Shown here piece after piece: positions 18,516 through 27,754 of a DNA stretch of 32,729 bases. Below the pieces are notes generated by a model, which saw only the letters and a program-made list of their open reading frames with translations, was not told the origin of the DNA and did not search any database. Position 1 is the first letter of the stretch. The number at the start of each line of letters is the position of its first letter. A program made the position numbers and the translations under genes. Source of the stretch: an uncultured Saprospiraceae bacterium (GTDB lineage: Bacteria > Bacteroidota > Bacteroidia > Chitinophagales > Saprospiraceae); NCBI GenBank assembly GCA_937995755.1, contig CALKJD010000132.1:1-32729 (forward strand). The letters run 5' to 3'.

Positions 18516-19382
18516 ATGATAGTTAATACAGTAGCAGACCTACAAAAAAAATTAGATAAAGAGAGAGCTAAGGGCCATACGATTGGATTCACACCAACTA
18601 TGGGAGCGTTACATGATGGTCATGGAGCATTAGTAAAGCTATCTATGGAACGTAATGATGTAAGTGTAGTGAGCATATTTGTCAATCCAACTCAATTTAA
18701 TGAAAAGACAGATTTAGATAGTTATCCTCGTACGCTGAAGTCTGATGAAAAACTACTTAAAAAACTAGGCAAAGTGATCATATTCGCTCCATCTCCTGCG
18801 GAAGTATATCCTAAAGGTCTGGATACTAATGTAAAAGTTGATCTCGGAGGACTAGACTTACAAATGGAGGGTGCGTTCCGTCCTGGGCACTTCGAAGGTG
18901 TAGTCCAAGTAGTAAAGCGCCTACTCGATATTGTGAATCCTACTCAACTCTTCATGGGTCAAAAAGATTTTCAGCAATTTAGTATCATCCAAAAAATGAT
19001 CGACGAATTAGAAGTGCCTACACGATTAGTAGTAGTTCCTATCCAAAGACAAGATGATGGCCTTGCAATGAGCTCTCGTAACGTAAGGTTGCTACCCGAA
19101 GATAAGTCTAGAGCTGTAGTCATCTATAAAACACTCAAAGCGATCAAGCGCAAAAAGTCTCAGTTAACGCCTAAAGAATGTATCAAATACGCAATGGAGA
19201 GATGCGACTTAGATGGATTTAAACCAGAGTACTTTGATATCGCAGATGGATATACACTAAAGAGCATCAAGTCTTGGGATAAGCATGATTATGTAGTGTG
19301 TTGCTGTGCAGTATGGGCTGGCGATGTAAGGCTTATAGATAACATGATTATGAAGAAACCTAGATCTTTAAAACTGTATTAA
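18516..19382 (+). CDS. panC: Pantothenate synthetase (pantoate--beta-alanine ligase)
   Basis: PanC joins pantoate and beta-alanine with ATP to make pantothenate, the coenzyme A precursor, in the cytoplasm. The nucleotidyltransferase HxGH region is seen as TPTMGALHDGH (26-36). FVNPTQF, the MGQKDFQQ segment and the KMSKS-like MSSRNVRL complete the active site. The 288-residue length is standard. panD, which makes the beta-alanine substrate, lies 0.7 kb downstream on the same strand, separated by an oppositely oriented small membrane-protein gene. The two are therefore probably not in one simple operon. Confidence 0.97.
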   Translation: MIVNTVADLQKKLDKERAKGHTIGFTPTMGALHDGHGALVKLSMERNDVSVVSIFVNPTQFNEKTDLDSYPRTLKSDEKLLKKLGKVIIFAPSPAEVYPKGLDTNVKVDLGGLDLQMEGAFRPGHFEGVVQVVKRLLDIVNPTQLFMGQKDFQQFSIIQKMIDELEVPTRLVVVPIQRQDDGLAMSSRNVRLLPEDKSRAVVIYKTLKAIKRKKSQLTPKECIKYAMERCDLDGFKPEYFDIADGYTLKSIKSWDKHDYVVCCCAVWAGDVRLIDNMIMKKPRSLKLY

Positions 19383-19396
19383 TAGAGAAATCTAGT

Positions 19397-19945
19397 TTAT
19401 TCGCATTGCTTGCTTTCTATTGGAGTACCATCTAGTGATATCCATATATCTCCGTAAATATTAGAATAACAATAATGGGTGCTTACTTTCTCTGTAAACT
19501 GAGCAAAAGACATAAAGTCCACTTCTTTCAAATCAATACTAATAATTGACTTGATTTCACCTGGAGACAAAACCATTTTCTGAGTGACATTTGATGAAAA
19601 ATTGGTAACCAATGCGTCAGGACAATGTTTTCTTATCATATTAACTATTGAATTGTCAATTGGCTGATCATTATATCTGACTTCCATTTGGTTAATTAAG
19701 GCTGGCCCTACTCCTTTATTTTCAACTACTATTTTAAACTGGGTTTCACCATCAGCTGCACCTGTAGTAGTGAGAGAAGTAACATAGGGCCAAACTGAAG
19801 CTTTGGCAGATTCTGTCATGGCCTGTTGTTGTTTCTGCATAATACTAGTTTCTACTAGCGATATGATCATTGTACATATACTTATCATTACTGCTATCAA
19901 AGCCAATACGACGCCTAAATCCCATCCTTTTTTCTGTTCAGTCAT
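19397..19945 (-). CDS. Hypothetical single-pass membrane protein
   Basis: I do not recognise this 182-residue protein. It has one transmembrane helix near the N terminus (about residues 10-32, LGVVLALIAVMISICTMIIS). A short Gln/Lys helix (about 33-45) follows, then a probable beta-rich soluble domain facing the periplasm. That domain contains FKIVVENKGVGPALINQMEV, a pattern seen in immunoglobulin-like or uncharacterised DUF domains of phage and membrane proteins, and two Cys near the C terminus. It lies on the opposite strand between panC (14 bp away, convergent) and panD (divergent), interrupting an arrangement that is usually continuous. This suggests a later insertion. Confidence 0.7.
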   Translation of the reverse strand: MTEQKKGWDLGVVLALIAVMISICTMIISLVETSIMQKQQQAMTESAKASVWPYVTSLTTTGAADGETQFKIVVENKGVGPALINQMEVRYNDQPIDNSIVNMIRKHCPDALVTNFSSNVTQKMVLSPGEIKSIISIDLKEVDFMSFAQFTEKVSTHYCYSNIYGDIWISLDGTPIESKQCE

Positions 19946-20118
19946 ATGTTTCGGAGTTGTATTGTTGAAAATAGCTCTAAAAATTGGAATTTGATAACAT
20001 TAAGACTAAGCATTCCTATTACGATTGGTTCTATCCAATAAAAATCAAAGATTTACAACAGTTTGAATGACCTATTATAAGATTTTCATCTTTTCAACAA
20101 AGCACGTACCTTTACAGC

Positions 20119-20466
20119 ATGTTATTACAAATACACAAATCAAAAATACATAGAGCGACGATCACTCAAGCTGATCTCAACTATGTTGGTTCTATCACTA
20201 TCGATGCAGATCTCGCAGATGCTGCTAACCTTTATGAAGGCGAAAGGGTACAGATCGTCAACAACAATAATGGTGAACGTATAGAAACTTATGTCATCAA
20301 AGGCGAACGTGGAAGCGGAATCATCTGTCTTAATGGTGCTGCCGCTCGTAGATGCCAAGTTGGTGATATCGTAATCATTATATCTTATGGTCTAATGACA
20401 CCCGAAGAAGCTAAAGAACACACACCTACTGTCATCTTTCCAGATGAAAATAATAGCCTTAACTAA
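20119..20466 (+). CDS. panD: Aspartate 1-decarboxylase (pyruvoyl enzyme)
   Basis: PanD decarboxylates aspartate to beta-alanine, the second substrate of PanC. The proenzyme cleaves itself between Gly24 and Ser25 (YVGSITID), turning Ser25 into the pyruvoyl group. [15 protein letters not shown] (8-22) and [12 protein letters not shown] are the conserved flanking and active-site segments. At 115 residues it is the normal short bacterial form. The stop is 5 bp before the flippase-like gene, so the two are co-transcribed. A TACCTTTA box (20107-20114) ends 4 bp before the ATG; if used, the mRNA would be nearly leaderless. Confidence 0.96.
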   Translation: MLLQIHKSKIHRATITQADLNYVGSITIDADLADAANLYEGERVQIVNNNNGERIETYVIKGERGSGIICLNGAAARRCQVGDIVIIISYGLMTPEEAKEHTPTVIFPDENNSLN

Positions 20467-20471
20467 TACTA

Positions 20472-21530
20472 TTGTCAAGCGCATTTAAAAACGTATTCAA
20501 GACACTCATATTCTTTGGAATAGGGTTTTCTGTTCTGTATTTGGTTTACCATAATCAGCAGATTGCCTTTGAAGAACAGTGCATGCTCGATGGCACAGAT
20601 CTCGCTGACTGTAGTCTATGGGATAAGCTTGTAGATGATGTATCCAATGCTAATTTTGGCTGGATCGCTATTGTAGTGTTGTGTTTTATGATTAGTAACT
20701 TATGTAGAGCGCTAAGATGGAATATGCTACTCAAACCTTTGGGTGTAGATGCTAAGCTACATAATACGTTTGGCTCTATCATGATTGCATATTTCGCCAA
20801 TCTTACCATACCAAGATCAGGAGAAATCATACGATCTGTTATGCTAAGTAGATATGAGGATGTAGAAGTCGAGAAAGCGATGGGTACCATAGTCACTGAT
20901 AGAATCATAGATGTACTCAGTTTACTTATAGTAATAGGTCTGGCATTTATTCTTTCATTCGGTAAGATGTCTAGCTATTTCAGGGAGAACATGGACTTAG
21001 ACAATACCCTTGGTCGCATTATCTCATTTCCAGTATTAGGTACTCTCGTGATTGTTGGATTAGCTACGCTATACATCATTTATCGCAACTGGAATAAGCT
21101 CATATCAACTAAGATCGGACAAAAAATATATAAAATAGTATCTGGTTTTGCAGATGGTATCAAGTCAATCAAAGACGTCGAAAATGTACCTACGTTCATT
21201 TTTTATTCGATAATGATATGGTTGATGTACTACGTCATGACTTACTTATGCTTCTTAGCATTTGCTCCTACTGCCAATCTTGGACTAGTAGCTGGATTGA
21301 CTGTATTTGTGTTTGGTAGCTTAGGTATTGTATTTCCCTCTCCTGGTGGAATGGGTAGTTACCATTATTTAGTTGGAGAGGCATTAGGATTTTATGGTAT
21401 TGGAGGTGCAGATGCATTTTCATTTGCCAATATTGTATTCCTATCCATTAATCTATTTTGCAATATCTTATTCGGATTGATATTCGTAATTGTATTACCA
21501 ATCATCAACAAGAAAGCCTCTAATAATTAG
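20472..21530 (+). CDS. Lysylphosphatidylglycerol synthase TM-region / flippase-like membrane protein
   Basis: This is a polytopic inner-membrane protein of the UPF0104/LPG_synthase_TM family (352 residues), related to the flippase half of MprF. Eight or so hydrophobic helices are visible, with the family-typical SNLCRALRWNMLLKPLG, the TIPRSGEIIRSVMLSRYE segment and the C-terminal FPSPGGMGSYHYLVGEALG. There is no aminoacyl-transferase domain, so it cannot make lysyl-PG and may translocate a lipid or polyprenyl carrier. The only reasonable start is TTG 20472, 5 bp after the panD stop, implying translational coupling. panC, panD and this gene commonly occur together in Bacteroidota. Confidence 0.85.
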   Translation: MSSAFKNVFKTLIFFGIGFSVLYLVYHNQQIAFEEQCMLDGTDLADCSLWDKLVDDVSNANFGWIAIVVLCFMISNLCRALRWNMLLKPLGVDAKLHNTFGSIMIAYFANLTIPRSGEIIRSVMLSRYEDVEVEKAMGTIVTDRIIDVLSLLIVIGLAFILSFGKMSSYFRENMDLDNTLGRIISFPVLGTLVIVGLATLYIIYRNWNKLISTKIGQKIYKIVSGFADGIKSIKDVENVPTFIFYSIMIWLMYYVMTYLCFLAFAPTANLGLVAGLTVFVFGSLGIVFPSPGGMGSYHYLVGEALGFYGIGGADAFSFANIVFLSINLFCNILFGLIFVIVLPIINKKASNN

Positions 21531-21548
21531 GCAAAGGGCTAATATTCA

Positions 21549-21998
21549 TCAAGCTTCTTGCTCTATTACTTTATCGCAAGCCGCATCTATCAAATCATAC
21601 ACATGCCCAAATCCTCCTTCATAGTATGGATCTGGCACTGCCCTATTTTGCCTAGGAAAACTATAGTTCAATAAGATTTTTACCTTATCACGATCCTCAT
21701 CACTTCTAGCTAACTTGATTACATTCTGATAATTACTTGAGTCCATTACAAGGATCAGATCAAATTGATCAAAGTCAGCTACAACAAATTTTCGTGATCG
21801 CTGATACTCTATATCTAGACCTCTCTCTTTTGCAATCTCCCTAGATCTCGAGTCAGCCTTCTCACCTTCATGCCATCCTGAAGTCCCAGCACTATCCACA
21901 TACCAATTTAAATGCGCTGATTTAGCCTTAGCAGCTAAGATTCCCTCCGCCAGAGGTGATCTACAAATATTTCCTAGACAGACTGTTAATACCTTCAT
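21549..21998 (-). CDS. Low-molecular-weight protein tyrosine phosphatase
   Basis: This is a 149-residue cytoplasmic phosphatase. I use ATG 21998 because it places the catalytic P-loop at the usual position: MKVLTVCLGNICRSP, nucleophile Cys7, Arg13 and Ser14. The open frame could extend to 22019 through a TTG, without support. The general acid is Asp in VPDPYYEGG near residue 118, in the standard DPYY context. The protein fits LMW-PTPs, some of which control exopolysaccharide kinases; the arsenate reductase variants share the fold but usually have another Cys set. No kinase or polysaccharide gene is near. It diverges from trkA. Confidence 0.92.
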   Translation of the reverse strand: MKVLTVCLGNICRSPLAEGILAAKAKSAHLNWYVDSAGTSGWHEGEKADSRSREIAKERGLDIEYQRSRKFVVADFDQFDLILVMDSSNYQNVIKLARSDEDRDKVKILLNYSFPRQNRAVPDPYYEGGFGHVYDLIDAACDKVIEQEA

Positions 21999-22120
21999 AC
22001 ATACTATATTATTCTTCAAATGTAAGCCAGTTTTCCAAGTTCAGCATGTTTTTAATTATCTACAAGGCATATTACTAACATTACGAGTACATTTACACTT
22101 CATATCATACACAACATAAA

Positions 22121-23461
22121 GTGAAAATAGTAATTGCTGGTGCAGGAGATATAGGTTTTCACATATCTAAATTGCTCTCAAACGAACTAAATGACATAGT
22201 TCTAATAGACTACGACGATGATGCTCTTGAGCATGCTAAAGATCATTTAGACGTACTTACGATGGCTGGAGATGCCACATCGCTAGAAACCTTGGAAGAA
22301 GCAGGTGTTTCCAATTGTGATTTGTTTTTGGCTGTGACCACATCCGAAAGTAGCAATCTCATTAGCGCCATTATGGCTAAGAAGATGGGAGCAGCAAGGA
22401 CTATATCAAGGCTAACCAAGCTGGAATATATGAAGCCTGACAAGCAAGAGATGTTCCGCTCTTTGGGAATAGACAAAATTATTAGTCCTACACAACTGGC
22501 CGTACAAGAGATCACGCGACTACTCGATCATTGCGAGGTGACAGACCACTTCGAATTTGAAGAAGGGAAACTATCTCTCGTAGGGATTACAATCGATGAT
22601 GACTCCGTACTTATCAATAGATCTATTGCTCAAGTAACTAGCTCAATTGACAGTTTAGTATTTCGTCCTATAGCTATGCTCAGAGGTCAAAATACTATAT
22701 TACCTAGACCTGATACAATTTTTCGACGCAAAGACCATGTCTATTTTATATCTCCTAACTGCGAATTGGATGCTTTGATGCATGCCCTTGGCAAAAAAAA
22801 GGTGGAAGTAAAAAATGTGATGATCGTTGGAGGTAGTGCAATGGGATTGAACACAGCAAGAGCTTTAGAGCACACCTATAATGTCAAACTGATAGAGAAA
22901 GATAAAAAGAGGTGTAAAGTACTACATGGTCAACTAGATAAGACATTAGTGATCAAAGGTGATGCTAGTAATGTAGACCTACTAAGAGAAGAAGGCTTAG
23001 AAAACATGGATGCCTTTATAGCATTAACAAGCAATAGCGAATCTAACATCATAACTAGCCTATTTGCCGATGAAGCCGGAGTAGAGAAGACCATAGCGCT
23101 AGTAGATAATACAGACTACACCCATATCTCAATGAATATAGGTATAGATACATTGATCAATAAAAAGCTTATTGCTGCCAATAATATATTCCGATTTGTA
23201 AGAAAAGGGAAAATTGAAGCGATTACTGGAATTCATGGTGTCAATGCTGAGATTATTGAATTCGTAGTCCATAAAAGCAATAAACTTACACGTAAGCCTT
23301 TAAAAGCTCTTAGGTTTCCATCCAATTCAATTATAGGTATGGTGATCAGGAGAGGAGAAAACATTATTCCTACTGGAGAATTTATATTTGAGGTAGGCGA
23401 TAAAGCCATCATTTTTGCTTTGCCCAATGCTATCAATAAGATTGAAGCATTATTCAGATAG
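22121..23461 (+). CDS. trkA: Trk system potassium transporter TrkA (cytoplasmic NAD-binding regulator)
   Basis: TrkA binds NAD/ATP at the cytoplasmic face of TrkH and gates K+ uptake. The protein (446 residues) has two RCK units. The first Rossmann domain starts at once with GAGDIG (7-12), followed by IDYDDDALE; a TrkA-C domain follows (about 145-225). The second begins at VMIVGGSAMGL (about 234-244), with its own TrkA-C at the end (about 365-446). The start is a GTG at 22121, which leaves the Rossmann strand intact. trkH begins 3 bp after its stop, so the pair is one operon. Confidence 0.95.
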   Translation: MKIVIAGAGDIGFHISKLLSNELNDIVLIDYDDDALEHAKDHLDVLTMAGDATSLETLEEAGVSNCDLFLAVTTSESSNLISAIMAKKMGAARTISRLTKLEYMKPDKQEMFRSLGIDKIISPTQLAVQEITRLLDHCEVTDHFEFEEGKLSLVGITIDDDSVLINRSIAQVTSSIDSLVFRPIAMLRGQNTILPRPDTIFRRKDHVYFISPNCELDALMHALGKKKVEVKNVMIVGGSAMGLNTARALEHTYNVKLIEKDKKRCKVLHGQLDKTLVIKGDASNVDLLREEGLENMDAFIALTSNSESNIITSLFADEAGVEKTIALVDNTDYTHISMNIGIDTLINKKLIAANNIFRFVRKGKIEAITGIHGVNAEIIEFVVHKSNKLTRKPLKALRFPSNSIIGMVIRRGENIIPTGEFIFEVGDKAIIFALPNAINKIEALFR

Positions 23462-23464
23462 ACT

Positions 23465-24916
23465 ATGAAAATCAGTATACGTCCCATTTCCAATGTAGTA
23501 GGAGTACTCCTCATCATATTAGGTTTGACTATGCTCACTTGCATTCCTTTTAGCTATCTCTATGACGAGAAAGATCTATGGGCTCTAGGTGCTTCAGGTT
23601 GTCTAAGTATAATAGCAGGTGCACTTTTTTGGTTATACAAGTACAGGTCCAGCGCAAATGTAAATAAGCGAGAAGGATACTTAATCGTAGTGGTTTCTTG
23701 GGTCTTCATGACCATATTTGGAGCATTGCCCTACTATCTCAGTGGATCCTGTGGCTTTACAGATGCCATATTTGAGTCCATGTCTGGCTTAACTACTACC
23801 GGTGCATCCATATTTAACGATATAGAAGGACTTTCTCACGGTATGTTACTTTGGCGAAGTCTGTCGCAATGGATTGGTGGTATGGGTATTATTGTACTTA
23901 CCATAGCACTATTTCCCTTGTTAGGTATCGGAGGTATAGAGCTATTCGTAGCCGAATCTCCAGGCCCCACATCTACTAAGATTCATCCACGTATCAAGGA
24001 AACCGCAAAGAGTCTCTGGATACTATATTGTGGATTTACAGCATTGTTATCTGTGATACTCTACTTTGAAGGCATGGGTGCATTCGATGCGCTCAATCAC
24101 GCTCTGACGACCATGGCTACCGGAGGATTTTCTACCAAAAATGCTAGTATAACTCACTTCGATAGTCCTGTTATAGAATATACCATTTCATTATTCATGC
24201 TTATAGCAGGGACTAACTATGCGGTGATATACCTCATGATTAGAGGAAAATTTAAGCTTTCTTGGAAAAACGATGAATTCCGATTCTATATACTTCTGCT
24301 TATAAGTCTTGCTATTATAATCACTTTAGCCATATTCCATGTAACGCATATGGGCCTTGAAGAATCGTTTAGAAAAGGTACTTTCATGATGATATCAATA
24401 GTCACCACAACAGGTTTTGTATCAGCTGATTACACTAGCTGGCATGCTGGACTTACGATGGTATTCTTCCTATTGCTATTTACCGGAGCATGTGCAGGAT
24501 CTACTTCAGGAGGAATAAAGATTATTAGGCATTACATTCTTATGCGTAATACATTCTATGAGTTTAAGCGAATCCTTCATCCTAGAGCTGTGATCAGAGT
24601 AAAATTTAATGATGCTATGGTATTTGGCACTGTCATGACTCACATACTAGTTTTTATACTTATCTATCTTGCTTCTTTCATCGTGGGATCATTAGTACTT
24701 ACGATATTAGGTATGGATTTCATTTCTTCATTTGGAGCGATCGCCACTTGCCTTGGTAATGTAGGACCAGCGATTGGAGATGTAGGGCCATTAAATAATT
24801 TTGCTGCTATACCTGAGTCTGCCAAAGTCTTCCTATCCTTTATTATGCTTCTTGGTCGATTAGAACTATTTACGGTAATTATCATTTTTACACCATACTT
24901 CTGGAGAAGACGATAG
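23465..24916 (+). CDS. trkH: Trk potassium uptake protein TrkH
   Basis: TrkH is the K+-conducting membrane subunit. The 483-residue protein has the fourfold membrane-pore-membrane plan: selectivity-filter loops are seen as SMSGLTTTGAS, ALTTMATGGFST, SIVTTTGFVSAD and TCLGNVGPAIG, each with the conserved Gly. The third hydrophobic repeat contains FTGACAGSTSGGIK, a gating-region segment of the family, and LGRLELFTVIIIFTP closes the protein. It is 3 bp downstream of trkA. A hairpin at 24954-24979 follows the stop by about 40 bp. Confidence 0.95.
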   Translation: MKISIRPISNVVGVLLIILGLTMLTCIPFSYLYDEKDLWALGASGCLSIIAGALFWLYKYRSSANVNKREGYLIVVVSWVFMTIFGALPYYLSGSCGFTDAIFESMSGLTTTGASIFNDIEGLSHGMLLWRSLSQWIGGMGIIVLTIALFPLLGIGGIELFVAESPGPTSTKIHPRIKETAKSLWILYCGFTALLSVILYFEGMGAFDALNHALTTMATGGFSTKNASITHFDSPVIEYTISLFMLIAGTNYAVIYLMIRGKFKLSWKNDEFRFYILLLISLAIIITLAIFHVTHMGLEESFRKGTFMMISIVTTTGFVSADYTSWHAGLTMVFFLLLFTGACAGSTSGGIKIIRHYILMRNTFYEFKRILHPRAVIRVKFNDAMVFGTVMTHILVFILIYLASFIVGSLVLTILGMDFISSFGAIATCLGNVGPAIGDVGPLNNFAAIPESAKVFLSFIMLLGRLELFTVIIIFTPYFWRRR

Positions 24917-24953
24917 ATTTTTTTTTAATCGCTACTCATCCGCCCAGCCTACT

Positions 24954-24979
24954 AACTATCTATACTTATACAGATAGTT
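24954..24979 (+). other. Hairpin after trkH, without T-run
   Basis: AACTATCT (24954-24961) pairs with AGATAGTT (24972-24979), 8 bp, with a mismatch and two further pairs around a CTTA loop. No T-run follows, although an unrelated run of ten T lies at about 24918-24926 before it. It may stabilise the trkAH mRNA 3' end or be a binding site; a classical terminator is not supported. Confidence 0.4.
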
Positions 24980-25126
24980 TAAATGTCCTTCTCAATAACA
25001 ATTAATGATATACGCACTTTGTATGATAGACTCATGCGACCTTTAGATTTCTCCCTTGTATTTCTATAATACTATCAACGATTAGTTAATGTCCGAACTT
25101 ATCCTCTGATATTGAGTTTCTGGTTA

Positions 25127-25134
25127 TAGCTTTG
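25127..25134 (+). promoter_or_regulatory. -7 box of the TonB-dependent receptor gene
   Basis: TAGCTTTG is an exact TAnnTTTG match, 33 bp before the ATG at 25168. The earlier in-frame TTG at 25132 overlaps it, which supports the later ATG start. No TTTG stands at the ideal -33 distance. Confidence 0.5.
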
Positions 25135-25167
25135 TTTCAACATAGATCAACTTATAAGTTTTTATAC

Positions 25168-27654
25168 ATGAGATTACTACTTCTTACTATCACATCTTTA
25201 TTTTTCACAATTACTATATCGGCTCAAAAGCCAAGTAAAAGAAGTGGCAAAGAAGGGAAAAAGGTTACCATCAAAGGAACACTCTTAGATACCGATACCC
25301 AGCAAGCCTTAGAGTTTGCAACGATATCAGTACACTCTGTAAGTGACTCTACATTGATAGGAGGAGGAGTTACTGATCTTGAAGGAAAATTTTCAGTAGA
25401 ATCTCCAAGTCCTAAGGTATACTTGGCACTTGATTTTATTGGATACAAGACGACTACGATCACAGATATACCTTCGGCTAATGAAAGCAAAATTATAGAT
25501 ATGGGAATCATCTCATTATCGGCAGGAGGAGTAAATCTTGATGATATTGAGATTACAGCAGAACGAAGCGAAACTACTTTTGCCTTAGATAAGAAAATAT
25601 TTACGGTAGGTAAAGACCTAGCTAACCGAGGTGGCACAGCTCAAGAAATATTGGACAATGTACCATCAGTGACAGTAGACGTAGAAGGTAATGTTAGCCT
25701 CCGCGGAAGCGAAAATGTACGGATTTTGATAGATGGCAAACCTTCAGGTCTGATAGGTATCGGTGAAAGCGGTGGACTACGATCCATCCCTTCTAATCTC
25801 ATATCACAGATAGAAGTAGTTACCAATCCTTCTGCAAAATATGAAGCGGCGGGTACCGCTGGTATTATCAATATCGTACTCAAAAAAGATAAGCGCTCTG
25901 GATTTAACGGAAGTTTTGAAATGACATTAGGTAACCCAGCTCAATACGGTGCTGGTGCCAATATAAATTACCGTAGTGGCAAAGTCAATTGGTTTACTAG
26001 CTATAACCTACAATATCGCGAAAGTCCTGGATTTGGGGTCGCATACCAAAATTACTATCAAGGAGATTCTACACTTATTACTCAGATAGATAGAGATATG
26101 AATCGATCTGGGCTCTCCCATAATATGAGATTTGGAGCAGATTACTTCCTTACTGACAATCAGACTCTTACCGCTTCACTTAATTATAGGTTGGGTGATG
26201 ATGACAATACTAATACCATATCATATAGAGACCTAACCGTACCTGGAATATTAACACATAGCGACCGAATTATTCCAAGCTTTGATGATCCTTATACCCT
26301 AAGAACGGATGACGAAATAGAAGATGAATCTAAGCAAGAGTATAGTTTAGACTACAGGAAAAAATTTGCAGATAAAGGTAAATCTCTAAGTGGCAGACTT
26401 AGTTATCAAAATAATGGAGAAGTAGAACAGTCCATTCTAACTAACAGATTATACCAATCAGAGCAACCTATTGGAGATATCAATAAAGAACAACTATCTA
26501 CCAATGACGAAAATGAAACGCGTACGCTTATCCAATTGGACTACAAACATCCTATCGGAAAAGATACCAAGATAGAAGTAGGAGGACAGACGAGTCTAAG
26601 GAATATTCGAAATGACTTTGAAGTATCAGAAAAAACTGGAGAAGAATTCGTTGAATTAACTGACCGTACAAATGATTTTCAATACAATGAAGATGTACAT
26701 GCCGCTTACTTCATCTACGGATCTAAAATCAACAAGTGGTCTTATCAAGTTGGATTAAGATCAGAGTATTCAATAGTAAAAACAGAACTACTCCAAACGA
26801 ACGAAGTAAACGATAGAGATTACTTTGGTCTATTCCCAAGCGCATTTCTTAACTACGACTTGCTTGCTGGACAATCTATTCAGTTGAGTTATAGTCGTCG
26901 TATTCAACGTCCAAGATTTTGGGATCTCAATCCATTTTTCTCCTTTACTGACGAGCGTAACTTCTTCAGCGGAAACCCTAACCTAGATCCAGAATATACC
27001 GACAGTTACGAAACACAATACATCAAAATATGGGACAGCGGTAACATAGGCGGTAGCGTATATTATAGACATACAGAAGATGCTCGCCAGCGAATCAAAG
27101 AGGTAGATCCAGTAGAAGGTACTTCGGTCACTATACCCGTGAATCTAGCTACTCAAGATAATATTGGAGTTGAAATGTTATTCTCTTATAGTGGACTGAA
27201 CTGGCTCAGACTAGATGGAAACGCCAATCTCTTTAAAGCTAAAACTGATGGCGAATATAATGGGCAAAATTTTGATGTAGACACATACTCTTGGACAGGA
27301 AGGTTAACCTCTCGATTTACTTTTTGGAATGGTGCTGACTTCCAAGTAAGAACCAATCACAGAGCAAGTAGAGAAACTCAACAAGGTACTAGAGGAGCAA
27401 TCACTTCTATAGATTTAGGATTTACCAAAGACGTTCTCAATAAAAATTTGACTCTTACGCTGAGTGTAAGAGATCTACTTAATAGTCGAAAGCGTGTATA
27501 CGAGAGATTTGGACCCGACTTCTATGAAGATGGGGAATTCCAATGGAGAAGCCGTGCCATATCACTCACTGCTAACTATCGCATCAACATGCAAAAGCAA
27601 CGTGGCAATCCTTCACGAGCAGGAACTGGCGGCGGAGATGGTGGAGAATTCTAA
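25168..27654 (+). CDS. TonB-dependent receptor / outer membrane beta-barrel (OMP_b-brl_3 type)
   Basis: This is an outer membrane protein of 828 residues, starting at ATG 25168 with the signal peptide MRLLLLTITSLFFTITISAQ. Residues about 35-115 are a carboxypeptidase-regulatory-like (CarboxypepD_reg) domain (IKGTLLDTDTQQALEFATIS). The plug domain runs from about 130 (IEITAERSETTFALDKK) and includes GTAQEILDNVPSVTVD and IDGKPSGL. The rest is a barrel, ending with LTANYRINMQ and a Gly-rich tail typical of this subfamily. No clear TonB box is evident. The substrate is unknown. It directly precedes a metalloregulator and metal-binding protein, so metal or metallophore uptake is possible but not shown. 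Confidence 0.9.
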   Translation: MRLLLLTITSLFFTITISAQKPSKRSGKEGKKVTIKGTLLDTDTQQALEFATISVHSVSDSTLIGGGVTDLEGKFSVESPSPKVYLALDFIGYKTTTITDIPSANESKIIDMGIISLSAGGVNLDDIEITAERSETTFALDKKIFTVGKDLANRGGTAQEILDNVPSVTVDVEGNVSLRGSENVRILIDGKPSGLIGIGESGGLRSIPSNLISQIEVVTNPSAKYEAAGTAGIINIVLKKDKRSGFNGSFEMTLGNPAQYGAGANINYRSGKVNWFTSYNLQYRESPGFGVAYQNYYQGDSTLITQIDRDMNRSGLSHNMRFGADYFLTDNQTLTASLNYRLGDDDNTNTISYRDLTVPGILTHSDRIIPSFDDPYTLRTDDEIEDESKQEYSLDYRKKFADKGKSLSGRLSYQNNGEVEQSILTNRLYQSEQPIGDINKEQLSTNDENETRTLIQLDYKHPIGKDTKIEVGGQTSLRNIRNDFEVSEKTGEEFVELTDRTNDFQYNEDVHAAYFIYGSKINKWSYQVGLRSEYSIVKTELLQTNEVNDRDYFGLFPSAFLNYDLLAGQSIQLSYSRRIQRPRFWDLNPFFSFTDERNFFSGNPNLDPEYTDSYETQYIKIWDSGNIGGSVYYRHTEDARQRIKEVDPVEGTSVTIPVNLATQDNIGVEMLFSYSGLNWLRLDGNANLFKAKTDGEYNGQNFDVDTYSWTGRLTSRFTFWNGADFQVRTNHRASRETQQGTRGAITSIDLGFTKDVLNKNLTLTLSVRDLLNSRKRVYERFGPDFYEDGEFQWRSRAISLTANYRINMQKQRGNPSRAGTGGGDGGEF

Positions 27655-27707
27655 CATACATTTTAACAATCCACACACCCTCAACACTAACTCACCTAAA
27701 TTTAAAG

Positions 27708-27737
27708 TTAGTCTAATCTAAAAATACCTTACCTTTG
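27708..27737 (+). promoter_or_regulatory. Promoter and possible autoregulatory operator of the metal operon
   Basis: TACCTTTG (27730-27737) is an exact -7 box, 17 bp before ATG 27755. The palindrome TTAG-T-CTAA (27708-27716) sits about 14 bp upstream, near the -33 position, where a DtxR-type repressor could block polymerase. The box is strong; the operator is inference from position and symmetry only. Confidence 0.6.
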
Positions 27738-27754
27738 CGGTGTAAGACATATCT

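Noticed and set aside
24918..24926. Run of T directly after trkH as a terminator
   Set aside because: No stem precedes the T-run; the only nearby hairpin (24954-24979) lies after it and has no T-run of its own.
25132..25167. Earlier start for the TonB-dependent receptor at TTG 25132
   Set aside because: The codon overlaps the -7 promoter box and would put a polar extension before the signal peptide.
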